A DNA stretch of 64,000 nt from Ligustrum vulgare (Eukaryota; Streptophyta; Magnoliopsida; Lamiales; Oleaceae), in contig OY743176.1 of the NCBI GenBank assembly GCA_963555705.1, forward strand, positions 60,152,040 to 60,216,039. The letters are read 5' to 3'. Below are positions 39,439 to 50,901 of this stretch, one piece after another. The position numbers were made by a program, and so were the translations under genes. The notes under the pieces were generated by a model. It did no database searches, had not been told where the DNA came from, and saw only the letters and a program-made list of their open reading frames with translations. Positions within the stretch are counted from its first letter, which is position 1. Each line of letters starts with the position of its first letter.

Positions 39439-41124
39439 TGTAACGACCCAAAATTATAGAACTTGAGCGGTCGTGCAAGCTTTATTTCTGTTATAGTTTA
39501 TAATTTTATAAAGGATCTTGTTAGTTATAAACCTTATTATTTATATAAAAAGAAATCAAAGTAAACCATATGAATAGAATTTCTATCATTCAAACTCAAT
39601 TTAAAATATATTATTGAGACTAATATAATACCAAACTCTATTTTAAAAGAAATCGGATCAGTTAGAGCATTTACGTATAGCATGTCCTACGCTTGTCTGC
39701 TTGTAGAATTTGGAACAATTCACAAATTTGATTTAAATACTAGTCCTAAGGAAAATACAATTGATAGAGACGGAACATTATTCTAATAATGTCTACTAGA
39801 ATGCACCATCATTGTCAAAAGAACTAGGTGTCAGGCTAAAGTTTAAAATTCTCATAGGGGATAGATACGTACCAATTCATGAAGTTGGTCAAAACAATAA
39901 ATGCGTAAATATCATACGTTCATGTAGAACAGCGTAGAAAACATTCTTCAATCCAAAATCAGAAACGGAACAAAAGAAATATTCGTAAATTAACAAAATG
40001 AAATACTACTGGTAATAAAGTTATTTAATAAAAATTATGCCAGATTTAATTATTGAAATCCTTAGATCCTGGCATCTCGACACCACTGCATCAACCTCCA
40101 ATCAACGATTCGTTCTAATCTGTAAAATAGTAGGGGTGAGTATATGGAATACTCAGTAGGACACGAAAATTATGGTGCTATCCCGAATAAAATATCAAAC
40201 GCATGTGCCAAGAATATCATACCGTCATCATATCTTTAGAAAACCGGTAAGAGCTCAATCATATCATATCTTTGGTACCGGATGGCCATAAACATCATAT
40301 CATATCATATCATTTACTTTCATAAGCATGATAAATTAACAACATGGAAAAATAATTTAAACAGGATAAAGTCAACTGCACCTCGTTATCCTACCTTAAG
40401 TCTTTGAAAAACTTGATTTGCTGCTCACAAAATAAATTTTGTACTCCTTAAAACTGCTCAAGACTTGATAATATATTTCTTTCTCCGTAGACTATGAAGA
40501 TTTTGGATGAATTCTATTTGCGTTTGCAAATAAAAATATACTTAAAGAGATATATATATACACGTGAAGGAAGAGTGGTGATACTTGAATAGGATTGTGT
40601 AAAATATCCTCACGTCTCTATCATCATGAAATATGAAATACCTTATAAAATATACTTGATGGGACACATCATCATGAAATGTGAAATATCTTATAAAATA
40701 TACTTGATTGGACACATCATCATGAAAGGAAGAGACCATTTCTATCCTACCTATCTAATCTAAAACCACTAAAATCCAAGAAACCTCATATTCTCTCTAA
40801 AATCTCAACGGACATAACTTAACCATTATAACTCAAACACAAATAGTAAAATAACATTTATTGATAACTTCCTTAATCTTAAATAAATTAGGCTTCATTA
40901 ATCCGAATCAAACTTTCTCGAGCCTATCATACATGATTAATTACAAGCTATCCAACGAGTCCAATATTGATATATTTATCAATATCTCATAAAAACTTAT
41001 ATATATATGGGGTAAATTGAAAGAAATTTTGTATATTTACCACTTAGCCCCTAACCTTCAAAGCATGTATAATAGCATATAAAGAAAATAAATTTTGCTT
41101 TATGAAAATATTTGGGACCTTACA
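39439..41124 (-). repeat. 5' LTR of E3
   Basis: 1686 bp, TG...CA, practically identical to 32648-34333. Confidence 0.93.
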
Positions 41125-41193
41125 CTGCACCCCTCCTCGATGTCTCTCCTACCCCGGAGGTATCTTTTTGGGGCCTTTTCTGATAGCGGCGCC

Positions 41194-42225
41194 TCACGAC
41201 ACCATCATCCTTTCTTTTTTGTGCAGCAGCCTATTCCCTCTCCTCAGCCGCTTTCCTAAGTCTATCACCATCAAAAGCCATCCCTGCCAAGAACTAAAAA
41301 GAGGAGGATGAGCAGTGAAACAGGTGCTGGAAGTTGTAGAAATTTTAAAAGAATGATATTTATTACTTAATTTACAAGGCCGAGAACTACCGGGCTGTAA
41401 ATCGAGACCAGTCTGGCCCAAAATCTCATTAGTGGTCAAGTCAGAGGCCTCCTCGGTCAACAAACCAAAATCGCACACCCTAATGGCATTGGCAAGAAGG
41501 TCGACCATCTCCTCCTCGGTCTTATTCCCTATCATATTAAAGCTATCTACATCGGGCCTTCTAAAAGTCGATAAAAAAATGTTTTCTCCAACCCGGGGCT
41601 TTACATAGAAAAACCTCTCCTTCCAATATTTTATCGAAGAAGGAACCCAGGGAACTTCAAAACGCCCCTTCCCGCTTAAATAGATGAAGCAATTGCACCA
41701 AGGCAAATACTTCAAATCCAAAAGACACTTGCACAAATCGACGGTGGGTTCTATTCCTAGACTCCTACACAAAACAAAGAAATACACAAGGATTCTCCAC
41801 CCGTTAGGTGCGAGTTGGCCCGGGACTATGCTAGCAGTAAGAAGAAAATCAATGAAAAAGTGGTGCAACGAAAACCTAAGCCCGGCCGCAAGGGACTCGT
41901 GAAATACTACCATCTCTCCCTCCCTGCAGTGGTAAGAAACGTCATCTACCTCAGGAGCCCGGGCTATGTATCCCTCGAAAAGCCCGAACTTCCTCATGTC
42001 GGCCTCGACCATATGCTCCTTCATCCTACAATTAAAAGCCGGGAGCTCTAGGTCTGCCTCACTAGTCCCTCCATGTAGGTCAACATCGTCCTCGATCCCT
42101 TCCTCGCCACCCGACTCCTCATCTCGGGAAGGTGGGGGCTGATAAAAACCTATTGGCTCGACCTCTAAAGGTTTTTCTAGATTCTCAACTTCCCTAAGGT
42201 CTGTGATGTTCACCTGCCTGGCCAT
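41194..42225 (-). pseudogene. E2 antisense ORF, N-terminal half (gypsy-type transposon domain)
   Basis: Starting at MARQVNITDL (42225), this minus-strand ORF has an acidic N-terminal region (residues ~35-60), then LHHFFIDFLLTASIVPGQLAPNGWRILVYFFVLCRSLG and LKYLPWCNCFIYLSGKGRFEVPWVPSSIKYWKERFFYVK. This is the pattern of the domain that Pfam names putative gypsy-type transposon (PF04195), found in plant Tat-associated antisense genes. The end of the ORF (about residue 280 on) probably reads into an intron (acceptor/donor-like sites near 41380 and 41290). E3 splits it from its C-terminal half at 31854-32640. It would be transcribed from the E2 3' side toward its integrase. Function is unknown. 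Confidence 0.72.
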
Positions 42226-42593
42226 TTTTCTAATAATAAGTTATGAAATTAAAAAGGTCGGGTGTGGCCGAGCTTACCTGAAAGGAAATGTTGTTTGTAA
42301 ATGAGATCGTGCTAGTCGCTCGAGGAGTTCTCTAGTTCTCACAAAATCGCAAAGAAAAAGGAATGAGAGGATATAGACCACATATATATATAGTCAAAAA
42401 TAGGCAGGAAAATTTTCAAATCACCGCCTTTCACTTTTGACACGTGGCGGCCATCTACTTGCACGCTATTAATTACGCAACACATTAATCAAAAGATAAC
42501 AGTTGGCAAAGCGCGTCATTAATGAAGATAACAGCTATCAGGTGTTAATTGCATTTAGGCATCAATCACCAATCCCTGATGCACGGGGGCCAA

Positions 42594-43023
42594 TGATCGA
42601 AATATTTTCTCGGGCTTGTCAATATGGGCCTATGAAAGGAATACACCGGGTCAGTCCATGTCGACAACATGGTCGGCCCATAGCCCGACCAAATCTGTTC
42701 CCGACCTCATTAACTTATCATGTATAAGTTTTCTCAGATAGGAGTTAATGCCCGATCCAATTACCATCAAGGGCCGACTATACCCGACCTTATCAAGCTC
42801 TTCAGATGTGGCGGGATGCATGGCCGGCCTAGCCCGACCACTTCACTCTAGATTTCCCGGTACAAGCGGGATTCCAAAACACTAATTCTCACACCGGAGG
42901 GGCGACGGGGAGAATCTTCCTCGCCTTTTTTCCAGGTCATCCAAGGCGAATTCATTCATCTTTTCCAGTGATCAAGCAACTCCAGATCTTGCCACATCAA
43001 GGTTAGGATTTTTTACAGCATCA
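42594..43023 (+). repeat. 3' LTR of E2, internally deleted
   Basis: 430 bp. Compared with the 5' LTR it lacks the ~265-bp block with the TATA box (junction near 42877) and has an extra ~38 bp near 42970-43008 (ATCAAGCAACTCCAG...). It is preceded by the purine tract CACGGGGGCCAA and followed by TSD TTATT. Confidence 0.85.
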
Positions 43024-45189
43024 TTATTATTTTTTTAGTCAAACTTTTACTAGTCAAAGTCATATATGGGATAGTCAATTCAAAGTCAGATTTGGACCAA
43101 ATTATATTAGTTTATTTGTTGGGATTATTTTTCCAAATCTTCAATAAGTGGAGGATTTAAATGAAACCAAAAGAAGAGTTGGGGACCTCTTTGTCAATAT
43201 TTATAGATTTTTCCAATTATATAATACTAAAATATCAAACCAATTGACCAAACAAAGGACAAAACAATGGCTAAAGAAGTAGAGAACTTTCGGGAAAGAA
43301 AGAAGAAGAAAAAGAAAAAAGGGAAGGGGGGGGGGGAGAAAAAGAAAAAGGAAAGGAGAAGAAGGAGCCCATCCAACTCAAATAAGAATGTGGGAATGAT
43401 GATTATGGTGATTTTAGTGGTATATTTAAGTTTATTGATATATATACATGGTATTTAAGGTCGGGGCTTTAGGTTATTGAGTTAAACTAGTGATTAAGTT
43501 AAGATAAACTTGTATTTTGGTTTACTTTATGCTAGAAATGGATATGTTGGTGTGGATGATGAATATTGGTTTAGTTATGAGAAGGAGTGAATAAACTAGT
43601 AAGCTTTGGTAAAACTTGACAATGGAGATTTAGATGAATGTGGCTCTAATTTCAAATCTTAAGTGATATTAGATCTTATTTAGTCCTTAGAAGTGATTTT
43701 GTGTTCCAAATTAAAAATGGTAAGCGTAGTGTAATGTGAGAAACTAGTTTAATGAGTTAATCCGAATATGAGGCTCTTTTACCATTTTATCAATCAAGGT
43801 GATTTTAAATGTTGATGTGAAAATTCTCTTTTATCTCAGGAAGTGACGAGGAAATTGGCATTGTATATCGACCAAGCTAGTAGACGGTCATCTATTTTGT
43901 GAGTGGAGAATAAACTTAAAAATGGTTAAGTTATCCAAGTATTTTTTTTATTTCATTGATTTTCTATAAATTACAAATGATATTTAAACTATTTGCTTTT
44001 AGCATGATTTTCAAAAAAAAAAAAATGTTTTATAATTAAGTTTATTTTATCCTGAAGGCTCTTTTACCATGTTTTACAAGTATAATTAGTCAAGTTGAGC
44101 ATGAATGATTTCAAAACCTCCAAAAGTAATCGATGTGATTATCTGTTCTTGTGCTAGTGCACGGAGGGGGCATTTGGCTCGTGTACTAGCAGATGTTGTT
44201 TGAGATCTTAAGAGTTAAGACTCTGTTGTGGAGGGGGTATATGACTCGTGTTCAGAGGATCTTAAGATCCACTCTTATGCACTGAGGGGGCCTATGGCCC
44301 TGAGTGCATAATGAGGTCTTTGAGACCCACTTTTGTACCCAGAGGGGCTTTAGGCTGGGTATGAAGGTGCTCAGCAGTCTATGCACGTATGACTAGATAC
44401 GAATTTTAGCTTCAGCTAATGATTTAGTTGGGCATCTTGTGGTGTGGTTTTCTTATATATTACAGTTCATCAGTTATGCCATATTGCAGCTTATCAATTA
44501 TTCCACAGACGATCAGTTTACGGTATTTATGATTATTTTTAACATGTATGTTTTGATTTAAAGTTGCAAAAGCTTATGAAATAATTTATGTTTTCAAAAA
44601 TGGTTTATAAAAGAAAATTATTTCAGAAACTCCACTCACTAAGTTACAAGCTCACATTTCTCCCTGTCTCTTCCTTATAGGAAAAAGTTATAGGTTTTGA
44701 GCAGCGTGGAAAAAGCCATTATCACTAGACGAGCTTAAAATGTATGCATTTCTATGATTTATTTTCATATGGTATTTATAAGTTATCTTTTGGGCTTATA
44801 TTATAGGCTGTGTTATTCTTTTGTGGCCTTGTCAGTAATAGGCCTGGTGATTATGTAATATGGGTTGTATATATAAAAAAATCGACTAAGGATTTCAATG
44901 ATCTTATTACATCAAGTTACGCTTGGAAGATTTGAGAAGTTATATCATTATTTATGCATGATTTTCGAGGATTTGATGTTGTATTACAAGTTGGTTATGT
45001 CAACATTATAGGGGAGGTTCTGTCAAAATTTTTATAAATTCATATGTGATCAAATTTATTTAAAATGAGAATTCAAAAGATAAGAAAAGTCAAGGTTGTC
45101 TTGGTGGAGGGTCCAACATCTAGTTGGCACCTGCCATCAGTACACGTCACGTTTCAGGTCTAGTAGGACGATCTGGGATGGCTCATGAC
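43024..45189 (+). repeat. 3' LTR of E1, second part
   Basis: It resumes the E1 LTR after E2 and ends GGGATGGCTCATGACA at 45189. From 43284 on it matches the 5' LTR (13358-16956) minus that copy's two insertions. A purine-rich stretch with a 12-14 base G run lies at 43300-43370. Confidence 0.85.
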
Positions 45190-45555
45190 AAGTTGTATAT
45201 ATGTAAATCGATCCCAAGACAAATTGTAACATTAGCCATCACCTCAAGCATTGTCTGCTGGATCTTTCATCAATGTACGTAAGAGTTGAATTCATTTCAA
45301 TTCTAGGTTACTATATATACAATTTTTCAAAAAAACAGTATAAGAATACAAGGAAAACTAATCAAATTAGTACTCGGTTGCATCGAATACAAACATTAAT
45401 TACGACTCCCTTCATTTTTTACATCTATAGTCTTAGGCAGGGACAAAATAACGGAATTCCATTAGTTGACAACCAATGTAATAAAACTTTATAACCAAAA
45501 CCTACTACAAATCTGATTTTTATAACCAAACAGGGCTAAGTTTCTAGGTACTTTA
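45190..45555. other. Flank between E1 and the 14-3-3 remnant
   Basis: No gene seen. It may hold 3' sequence of the 14-3-3 gene (minus strand), but no further exon is recognisable. Confidence 0.4.
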
Positions 45556-45830
45556 CGTGCATATCTGAGGTCCAAAGAGTGAGACTATCTTTTAGAAGTT
45601 GCATGATAAGAGTGCTATCCTTGTATGATTCCTCGCCCAAAGTGTCTAGCTTGGCACTAGCTTCCTCAAAAGCCTGCACACATAAAATCAAGTTTAAAAT
45701 ATCGATGGAGCTTTATAAATGCAAACTTCTTTTCTTTGTGCTATATAATAAGTTGTTTTAGGTATAGCTAATCTTGAATCTTATGAGGTATAGCTAATCT
45801 TGAATTTTATGATTCTTATCAAATAGCTTA

Positions 45831-45997
45831 GAGTAATTCTAGGGAGACATTTTTAGGTTATATTGTGACATGGTGCATATACATTGGGTTGTGACAAAGT
45901 AAGTGGTAGAGTAGTTACTTTCAACACCCAATGAATGTCCGTCATGTCACAGTATCTTTTCAAAATGTCTCTAAAGAACGTCTCCCTAGAATTATTG
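45831..45997. mobile_element. Small MITE with 9-bp target duplication (Mutator-like)
   Basis: 167 bp, terminal inverted repeats TAATTCTAGGGAGAC perfect over 15 bp, flanked by perfect direct repeats AATAGCTTA at 45822-45830 and 45998-46006. It lies in the intron of the 14-3-3 remnant. Confidence 0.8.
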
Positions 45998-46006
45998 AAT
46001 AGCTTA

Positions 46007-46580
46007 AGCTTTTGGATCAATTGCTTCAACATGGTATCGAAAAATGCAAAGGACCAGGTTGCATGTCCTGCGTCACCTATTTAAATTAATTGTCTACATG
46101 TCAGGCTCGATGGGAATGCAATCAATTCCTCCTTCCTGTGAAGGGGTGTGTTGAAGATAGTATTTAAATGATATATATGTGGTATTTATTATCTAATGGC
46201 TTAAAATTTGTAGATCAATTAGTTTAGCAGTTAATACATTATTGGTTCTCTAAATTTCATCTACTGTACAAATTAATACAATATATGTGCAAAAATTTTT
46301 CCAAAGAGGAAAAAAAGGTATAAACACATACCAAAATATTAGCTACTAAACCAAAATCAATCTATATTGTTGTGGTATAAGAGGTTATGGTTCTAGAGGT
46401 TCAAGTCTAACGTCATCAATTAATGAACATTTTGCACGTGGCAGGCTTTTGATGGAAAAGATAGACTCGATATGCGTGTGACGATACGAGTAGAAGATAA
46501 AATCTATTTAAATAAATGAATCTCAATAACCACTTAAGTAACAACTTAACTTGAGCTTCTAAATGAGGCGATTCTTTTTA
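46007..46580. other. Intron DNA of the 14-3-3 remnant
   Basis: AT-rich, no ORF or exon recognised; the missing 14-3-3 exon (NFSVFYYE-type block) is not here. Confidence 0.5.
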
Positions 46581-46583
46581 TAA

Positions 46584-47109
46584 GACCGTCTCCAACCAAT
46601 GGAGCAAACACACCAATTACACAAAATTGGTGTAAAATATCTCTCCAAAGGAGCACAATGGTGCTCCCAACAGTAACACGTCATTCATCAACACCATATA
46701 GTTACAGAAATGTCATATGTTATTTACTAAATTGCCATTGAATGGATTACAAGAATGCCATTAATCCCTTTATTATGTTTTTTATTTTTATTTTATTTTT
46801 TCTTTTTTTAAGTTTTTTTATTTCTTTTTGCCAAAATATCACTAAACCATTAATATGTTTATTTATTTATTTTTTTTTTGCAATTTTTTATTTTTATTTA
46901 ACCAGAATGCCATTAATCCATTTATTTATTTCTGTAATTTTTTTCAGTATGGTTGAAGTTATTTTAATGAATTACAATTTAAATTAATTGAGAAATAAAT
47001 AATAAAATAATGGAATTTAGATTTGGTGTATGTGGTTGGAGATGGATTAAAAAAATGGTGTGGATTTTGCACCACTTGCAAAAACTAGTGTTCATGGTTG
47101 GAGATGCTC
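46584..47109. mobile_element. MITE, PIF/Harbinger-like
   Basis: 526 bp. The left end GACCGTCTCCAACCA pairs with the reverse complement of the right end GAGCATCTCCAACCA (13 of 15). Flanks TAA (46581-46583) and CAA (47110-47112) fit a decayed 3-bp duplication. Its terminal sequence resembles the MITE at 10202-10705 (CATCTCCAA core). Confidence 0.65.
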
Positions 47110-47326
47110 CAAGTGATTTGGAAAAAATCCCACCTTTTTACATTGAAAATAATCTAATCTAACACATAATCTTCGAGTCCTACAATCTCACCAAATTATG
47201 CCCCAATATCTTAACCCCCAATCCTAAAAATCCATATATCTTTTTATTTTCTATCAAGAGTACCACAAGGCATAAAAATTAGAAATATTACGACTTTTCA
47301 ATTTGTCTAAGTACAAATTAAACTAC

Positions 47327-47358
47327 ACGCGCGCGCGCGCGCGCACACACGTACGTAT
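47327..47358. repeat. (CG)n/(CA)n alternating purine-pyrimidine tract
   Basis: ACACGCGCGCGCGCGCGCGC followed by ACACACGTACGTA gives over 30 bp of strict alternation, the class of sequence that can adopt Z-DNA. It is unusual in such AT-rich DNA and lies just downstream (minus strand) of the exon at 47449-47707. Confidence 0.85.
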
Positions 47359-47707
47359 TGACAATTGACATCAATTTTTAGAATCTATTTGCTCAAGATT
47401 TGGAGAAGCTTAAGTCCTTATTTAGTATATAAATATAGAGAGATATACCTAAGCAGCTTTGTAAGTGACCATAGTATCCTCAGCAGCCTGCTTACGCTCG
47501 TCCCCAACCTTACTCTGCTAAGTACCTGAAATAATCTCCCTTCTTTTAAAGTAAAAAACCTTTGACTCACTTGGAGAAGCTGAGGGAATCAAAATATCAT
47601 TCAGAAGTTTCGAAATCCCGGCGCAGATTTCAGACAGGTCGCTCTCGACCTTAGATCTATAATCCTTAATGAGGAGCACGTGTCATTGTTCTTGTGGCTT
47701 TCCTAGT

Positions 47708-48072
47708 TGAAAAAATAGAAGATCTGATAATGATAAAATCAATGCTCTCATTCAAACAACTGATACAAGGAGAATGAAAGGATATTCAAAGAGTTACACA
47801 TATACATACAGATACTTATATACATATATACACCAATCACACTAAAGGAGCTTCTTCTACTATATTCTATAACCAAGAATCACAAAGAGTTTTCAACCAA
47901 ATGCTGGTGAGGTTGCTGTGAATTTATTGCAGATAGAATGAAGAACAATGGAAAATGAACCACGTTTTTCTACATCAGATAAGTCGTGCTTTTACTTTTC
48001 CTTTATTGGAGTTGAGTCCTTGAACTTGTGATGTGATTCCATTTTGGTATTTTATAATCTTCTATTTTAACA
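47708..48072 (-). repeat. 3' LTR of the copia element
   Basis: 365 bp on the minus strand, from TGTTAAAATAG after the purine tract GATGGGGA to CTATTTTTTCA. It abuts the 14-3-3 exon. The 5' partner is not in the window, so the boundary at 47708 rests on the TG/CA ends and the exon junction. Confidence 0.7.
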
Positions 48073-48203
48073 TCCCCATCAAGGTGGAGTGACTAGCCTT
48101 CACTCCCACCTTGCTTCTAAGATACCAAAATCTTGATGGAGGCAATGGCTTGGTAAGCATGTTTGCTAGCTGGTTTGAAGACGGAATGTACTACACTTTA
48201 AGT

Positions 48204-48530
48204 TCACCTTTGAACACCTTTATCACGAACAAAGTGTATGTCCAGTTCTAAATGCTTCGTTCTAGCATGATAGACCAGATTGTTCGCTAAAGCAGCTATA
48301 CTTAAATTATCACACCAAACCACAGGCACATATGTCTCAACTTCTCCTAGTTCTTGCAGTAAAGATTGAACCCAAGAAATTTTAGTAGTTACATGAGAAA
48401 GTACTCTATATTCTTCTTCTGTACTTGACCTAGCAACAACATGTTGCTTCTTTGAACTCCAAGAAATTAGGCTGTCACCCAAGAAAACCAAGTACCCGGC
48501 TGTTGAGCGTCTGTCATCAGGACATGTCGC
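48204..48530 (-). pseudogene. Copia RNase H
   Basis: Blocks: DSLISWSSKKQHVVARSSTE, EEYRVLSHVTTKISWVQSLL, CDNLSIAALANNLVYHARTK and HLELDIHFVRDK. The SSTEAEY-type motif (here SSTEEEY) and the D and E positions of RNase H are kept. The preceding DVD block (about 48531-48540) is separated by a stop. It ends where the copia 3' untranslated region begins. Confidence 0.85.
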
Positions 48531-49790
48531 CTAGTCAACATCACAGAAGCCTGTTAGATTTAGCTTTTCACCTTTCTGTATGTGAATACCAAACTGAGTT
48601 GTTCCCTTATGGTATCTGCATACTCTTTTCAACAAGTTCCAGTGCAAGTCAGTAGGATTTTGCAGAAACTGACTCAACCTGTTGACAATGAAGCTCAAAT
48701 TTGGTCTTGTGTGAGCAAGGTATTGTAGTGAACCAATGCAGCTTCTATACAGAACTGGATTGTCTAACTTCTTTCCTTGCTCTTTGGATATTAACTTCCC
48801 AATGTTCATAGGAGTTGTAGTGCCTTTTAGGTTCTAAAAACCAAATCTTTTCAAGATATCTTCAGCATACCTATTTTGATTTACAAATAGCCCAGTATCA
48901 TCTCTAAAAACTTCCATACCAAGAAATTTCTTAAGTGCACCCATGTCTTTTAAAGCAAATTTGTTGTTCAACTTATCAATGAATTTCTGAATTTCACTTC
49001 TGCAGCTTCCAGTTATTATTATATCATCTACATAAACCAGTATATAGATGAGATAATTACCTCTTTTCTAAAAGAAGAGCAAATTATCTGCCCTAGATTG
49101 CTCAAAATACCAATAAATCAGCGTGTTCTTCAGACACTCATGTCAAGCTCTTGGAGCTTGCTTGAGACCATAGAGTGCCTTTTGGAGTTTGCAAATGTAA
49201 TCAGGTTTTTCGTTGCTGACAAATCCTTCTGGCTAATCCATGAACACTATCTCTGGTAGTTGTCCATTTAGGAATGCATTGTTTACATCCACTTTTCTTA
49301 TGTCACAATCCTTAGTGACAGCCAATGTAAGAATGACTTTCAAAGTTGCAGCCTTGATAACCAGACTGAAGGTCTCTAAGAAGTCAACCCCTTGTGTTTG
49401 TAAAAAACCTTTTACTACCAATCTAGCTTTGTGTCTTTCCACTTTTCCATCCTAAATATACTTTATTTTGAAGACCCACTTGTTTCCTATGATCTTAGAA
49501 CCTTTCTTTGGTGGAACTAGTACCCATGTATTATTTCTCATAAGGGCATTGTACTCCTTTTGCATTGCATTTTCCAATAGTTGCTGTTTAGTGCTTCTTT
49601 CACTGTCCTAAGCTTTGCTTTCTCAACATATTAAACATTAGGCTTAAAGATTCCTACCTTGCCTCTGGTTAACATCGGGTGACCAGCTGCTTAGTTAGCA
49701 TCAGGTTCTATGCAGTTATGACTTTGTTCTGTATTGGAGACTTCTTCACCACAATTTTCTGATTCAGCTGTTCATTGATCATCACCATTA
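48531..49790 (-). pseudogene. Copia reverse transcriptase
   Basis: Reading down the minus strand: ERHKARLVVKGFLQTQGVDF, VDVNNAFLNGQLPEIVFM, LQKALYGLKQAPRA, the catalytic YVDDIIITG near 49010-49045, then a stretch to MNIGKLISKEQGKK and the SIGSLQYL-type block (SCIGSLQYLAHTRPNLSF). In-frame stops lie near 48836, 49065, 49140, 49236 and 49455. The N-terminal part ends close to the Harbinger-like insertion at 49827. The active-site DD is intact but the enzyme cannot be produced. Confidence 0.85.
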
Positions 49791-49826
49791 GATATGATGA
49801 CCTTCATCATCATCCAAAAATCCTTA

Positions 49827-50901
49827 GGCTGCGTTCTCTTTGGCGTTTTCCAGCCGTTTTCCGTTTTCCATTTCCGAAAACGCGGAAAACGCGTTCTCTT
49901 GAGCCGTTTTTGGAAAACGTTTTCAAAATTTGTAAAGGAAATGGAAAACGTGAAAATCACGTTTTCCGCGTTTTCCGAAATTTTTGCCTTGTAAGTGGAA
50001 AACGCGGGAAAACGCGCGTTTTCCACTTTAAAAAAAAATTAAAATAATCAAAAAAATTTGAAATTTGTCAAAATTTATCATTTTTAATTACATTATTGGT
50101 CCCTGATTTTCAAAACTTGTCATTTTAATCCTCAAATTTTGAAATTTCTTTCGAAAATATCCTAATTTATTTGCAACTTAGGTCCCTCAACTTCAGATTT
50201 TGTTGCACATTAGTTCACAAATTTTACTTTTCTTTCAATTTAGTCCTTTTCGTATTTGCTTTATAGGTCATTGTCTTCAAACATGTATAACTTTTGATGT
50301 ACAACTCCGAATTGCACTCTGTTTTTTGCGTAGAACTCCAAATTCAACCATCTTTCTGATGATGTATCATGTGCTTAATTATTAAACCTTTCTTTTTTAC
50401 TTTTGTATTGTAGACACTTATTTTGTAAGGGCATAATTAATTAACGTAAATTGATTTTTGCAAATTTTATTGAAACTTAAATTTTAAACGTTATGAGTGC
50501 TTACTAGAAGGATGTATCTATATAAAGTATTAAATGGAACGATTACTTTAGAAGGAAAAATTACTACTCAAATGTGGAACGATTACTTTAGAAGGGCAAC
50601 ATGAATTTTTGAACTTTTTTGGTATAACCAAATTGTGTGATAGGGGTTATTTCATTTATTTTTGTTGTGTAACTCAAAATATGATATCTTTATTTCATTT
50701 ATATTCACAAACAATATGAAATAATTTTCTTCAAAATTTTAAACAGAACGCGTTTTCCAGCTTTTCATTTTCGAAAACAGTTTTCAGAAATAACAAACCA
50801 AACGCGTTTTCAGCAATTTCGAAAAAAGTCACAGAAAATGGAAAACAGAAAACATTTTCGAAAATGAAAACAGGAAACTGAAACACAAAGAGAACGCAGC
50901 C
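49827..50901 (-). mobile_element. Harbinger-like non-autonomous element, copy B
   Basis: 1075 bp with termini GGCTGCGTTCTCTTTG at both ends in inverted orientation, flanked by TTA duplications (49824-49826 and 50902-50904). It is collinear with copy A (14900-15996) when reversed, including the middle part, with a few dozen differences by eye. It splits the copia pol. The ORFs inside repeat the subterminal GTTTTCCGCG motifs and are not genes. Confidence 0.85.

Larger units (their letters stand above)
32648..41124 (-). mobile_element. E3: young Ty3/gypsy Tekay chromovirus
   Basis: Two 1686-bp LTRs (39439-41124 is 5', 32648-34333 is 3') differ at only three positions that I could find. A perfect PBS lies at 39425-39438 and a purine tract precedes the 3' LTR. 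Flanks are CTGTA (32643-32647) and CTGCA (41125-41129), a 5-bp duplication with one mismatch. The internal gag-pol frame is open except for one stop and one frameshift. It inserted, in opposite orientation, into the antisense gene of E2. Confidence 0.93.
45556..47707 (-). pseudogene. 14-3-3 protein gene, broken
   Basis: Two minus-strand exons are recognisable. Exon at 47449-47707: [15 protein letters not shown] to [13 protein letters not shown], then two small indels that break the frame in the next conserved block, then VGDERKQAAEDTMVTYKAA followed by TAG where the family has Gln, and a GT donor. Exon at 45556-45673: AG acceptor, then [20 protein letters not shown] and [18 protein letters not shown]. 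These are helices 5-7 and the C-terminal helix of 14-3-3, a phosphoserine-binding adaptor. The exon expected between them was not found. The copia element at 47708 cuts the upstream part. Confidence 0.85.

Noticed and set aside
43300..43370. G run in the E1 3' LTR as a G-quadruplex
   Set aside because: One uninterrupted G run in purine-rich DNA; the 5' LTR copy lacks it, so it is probably slippage.
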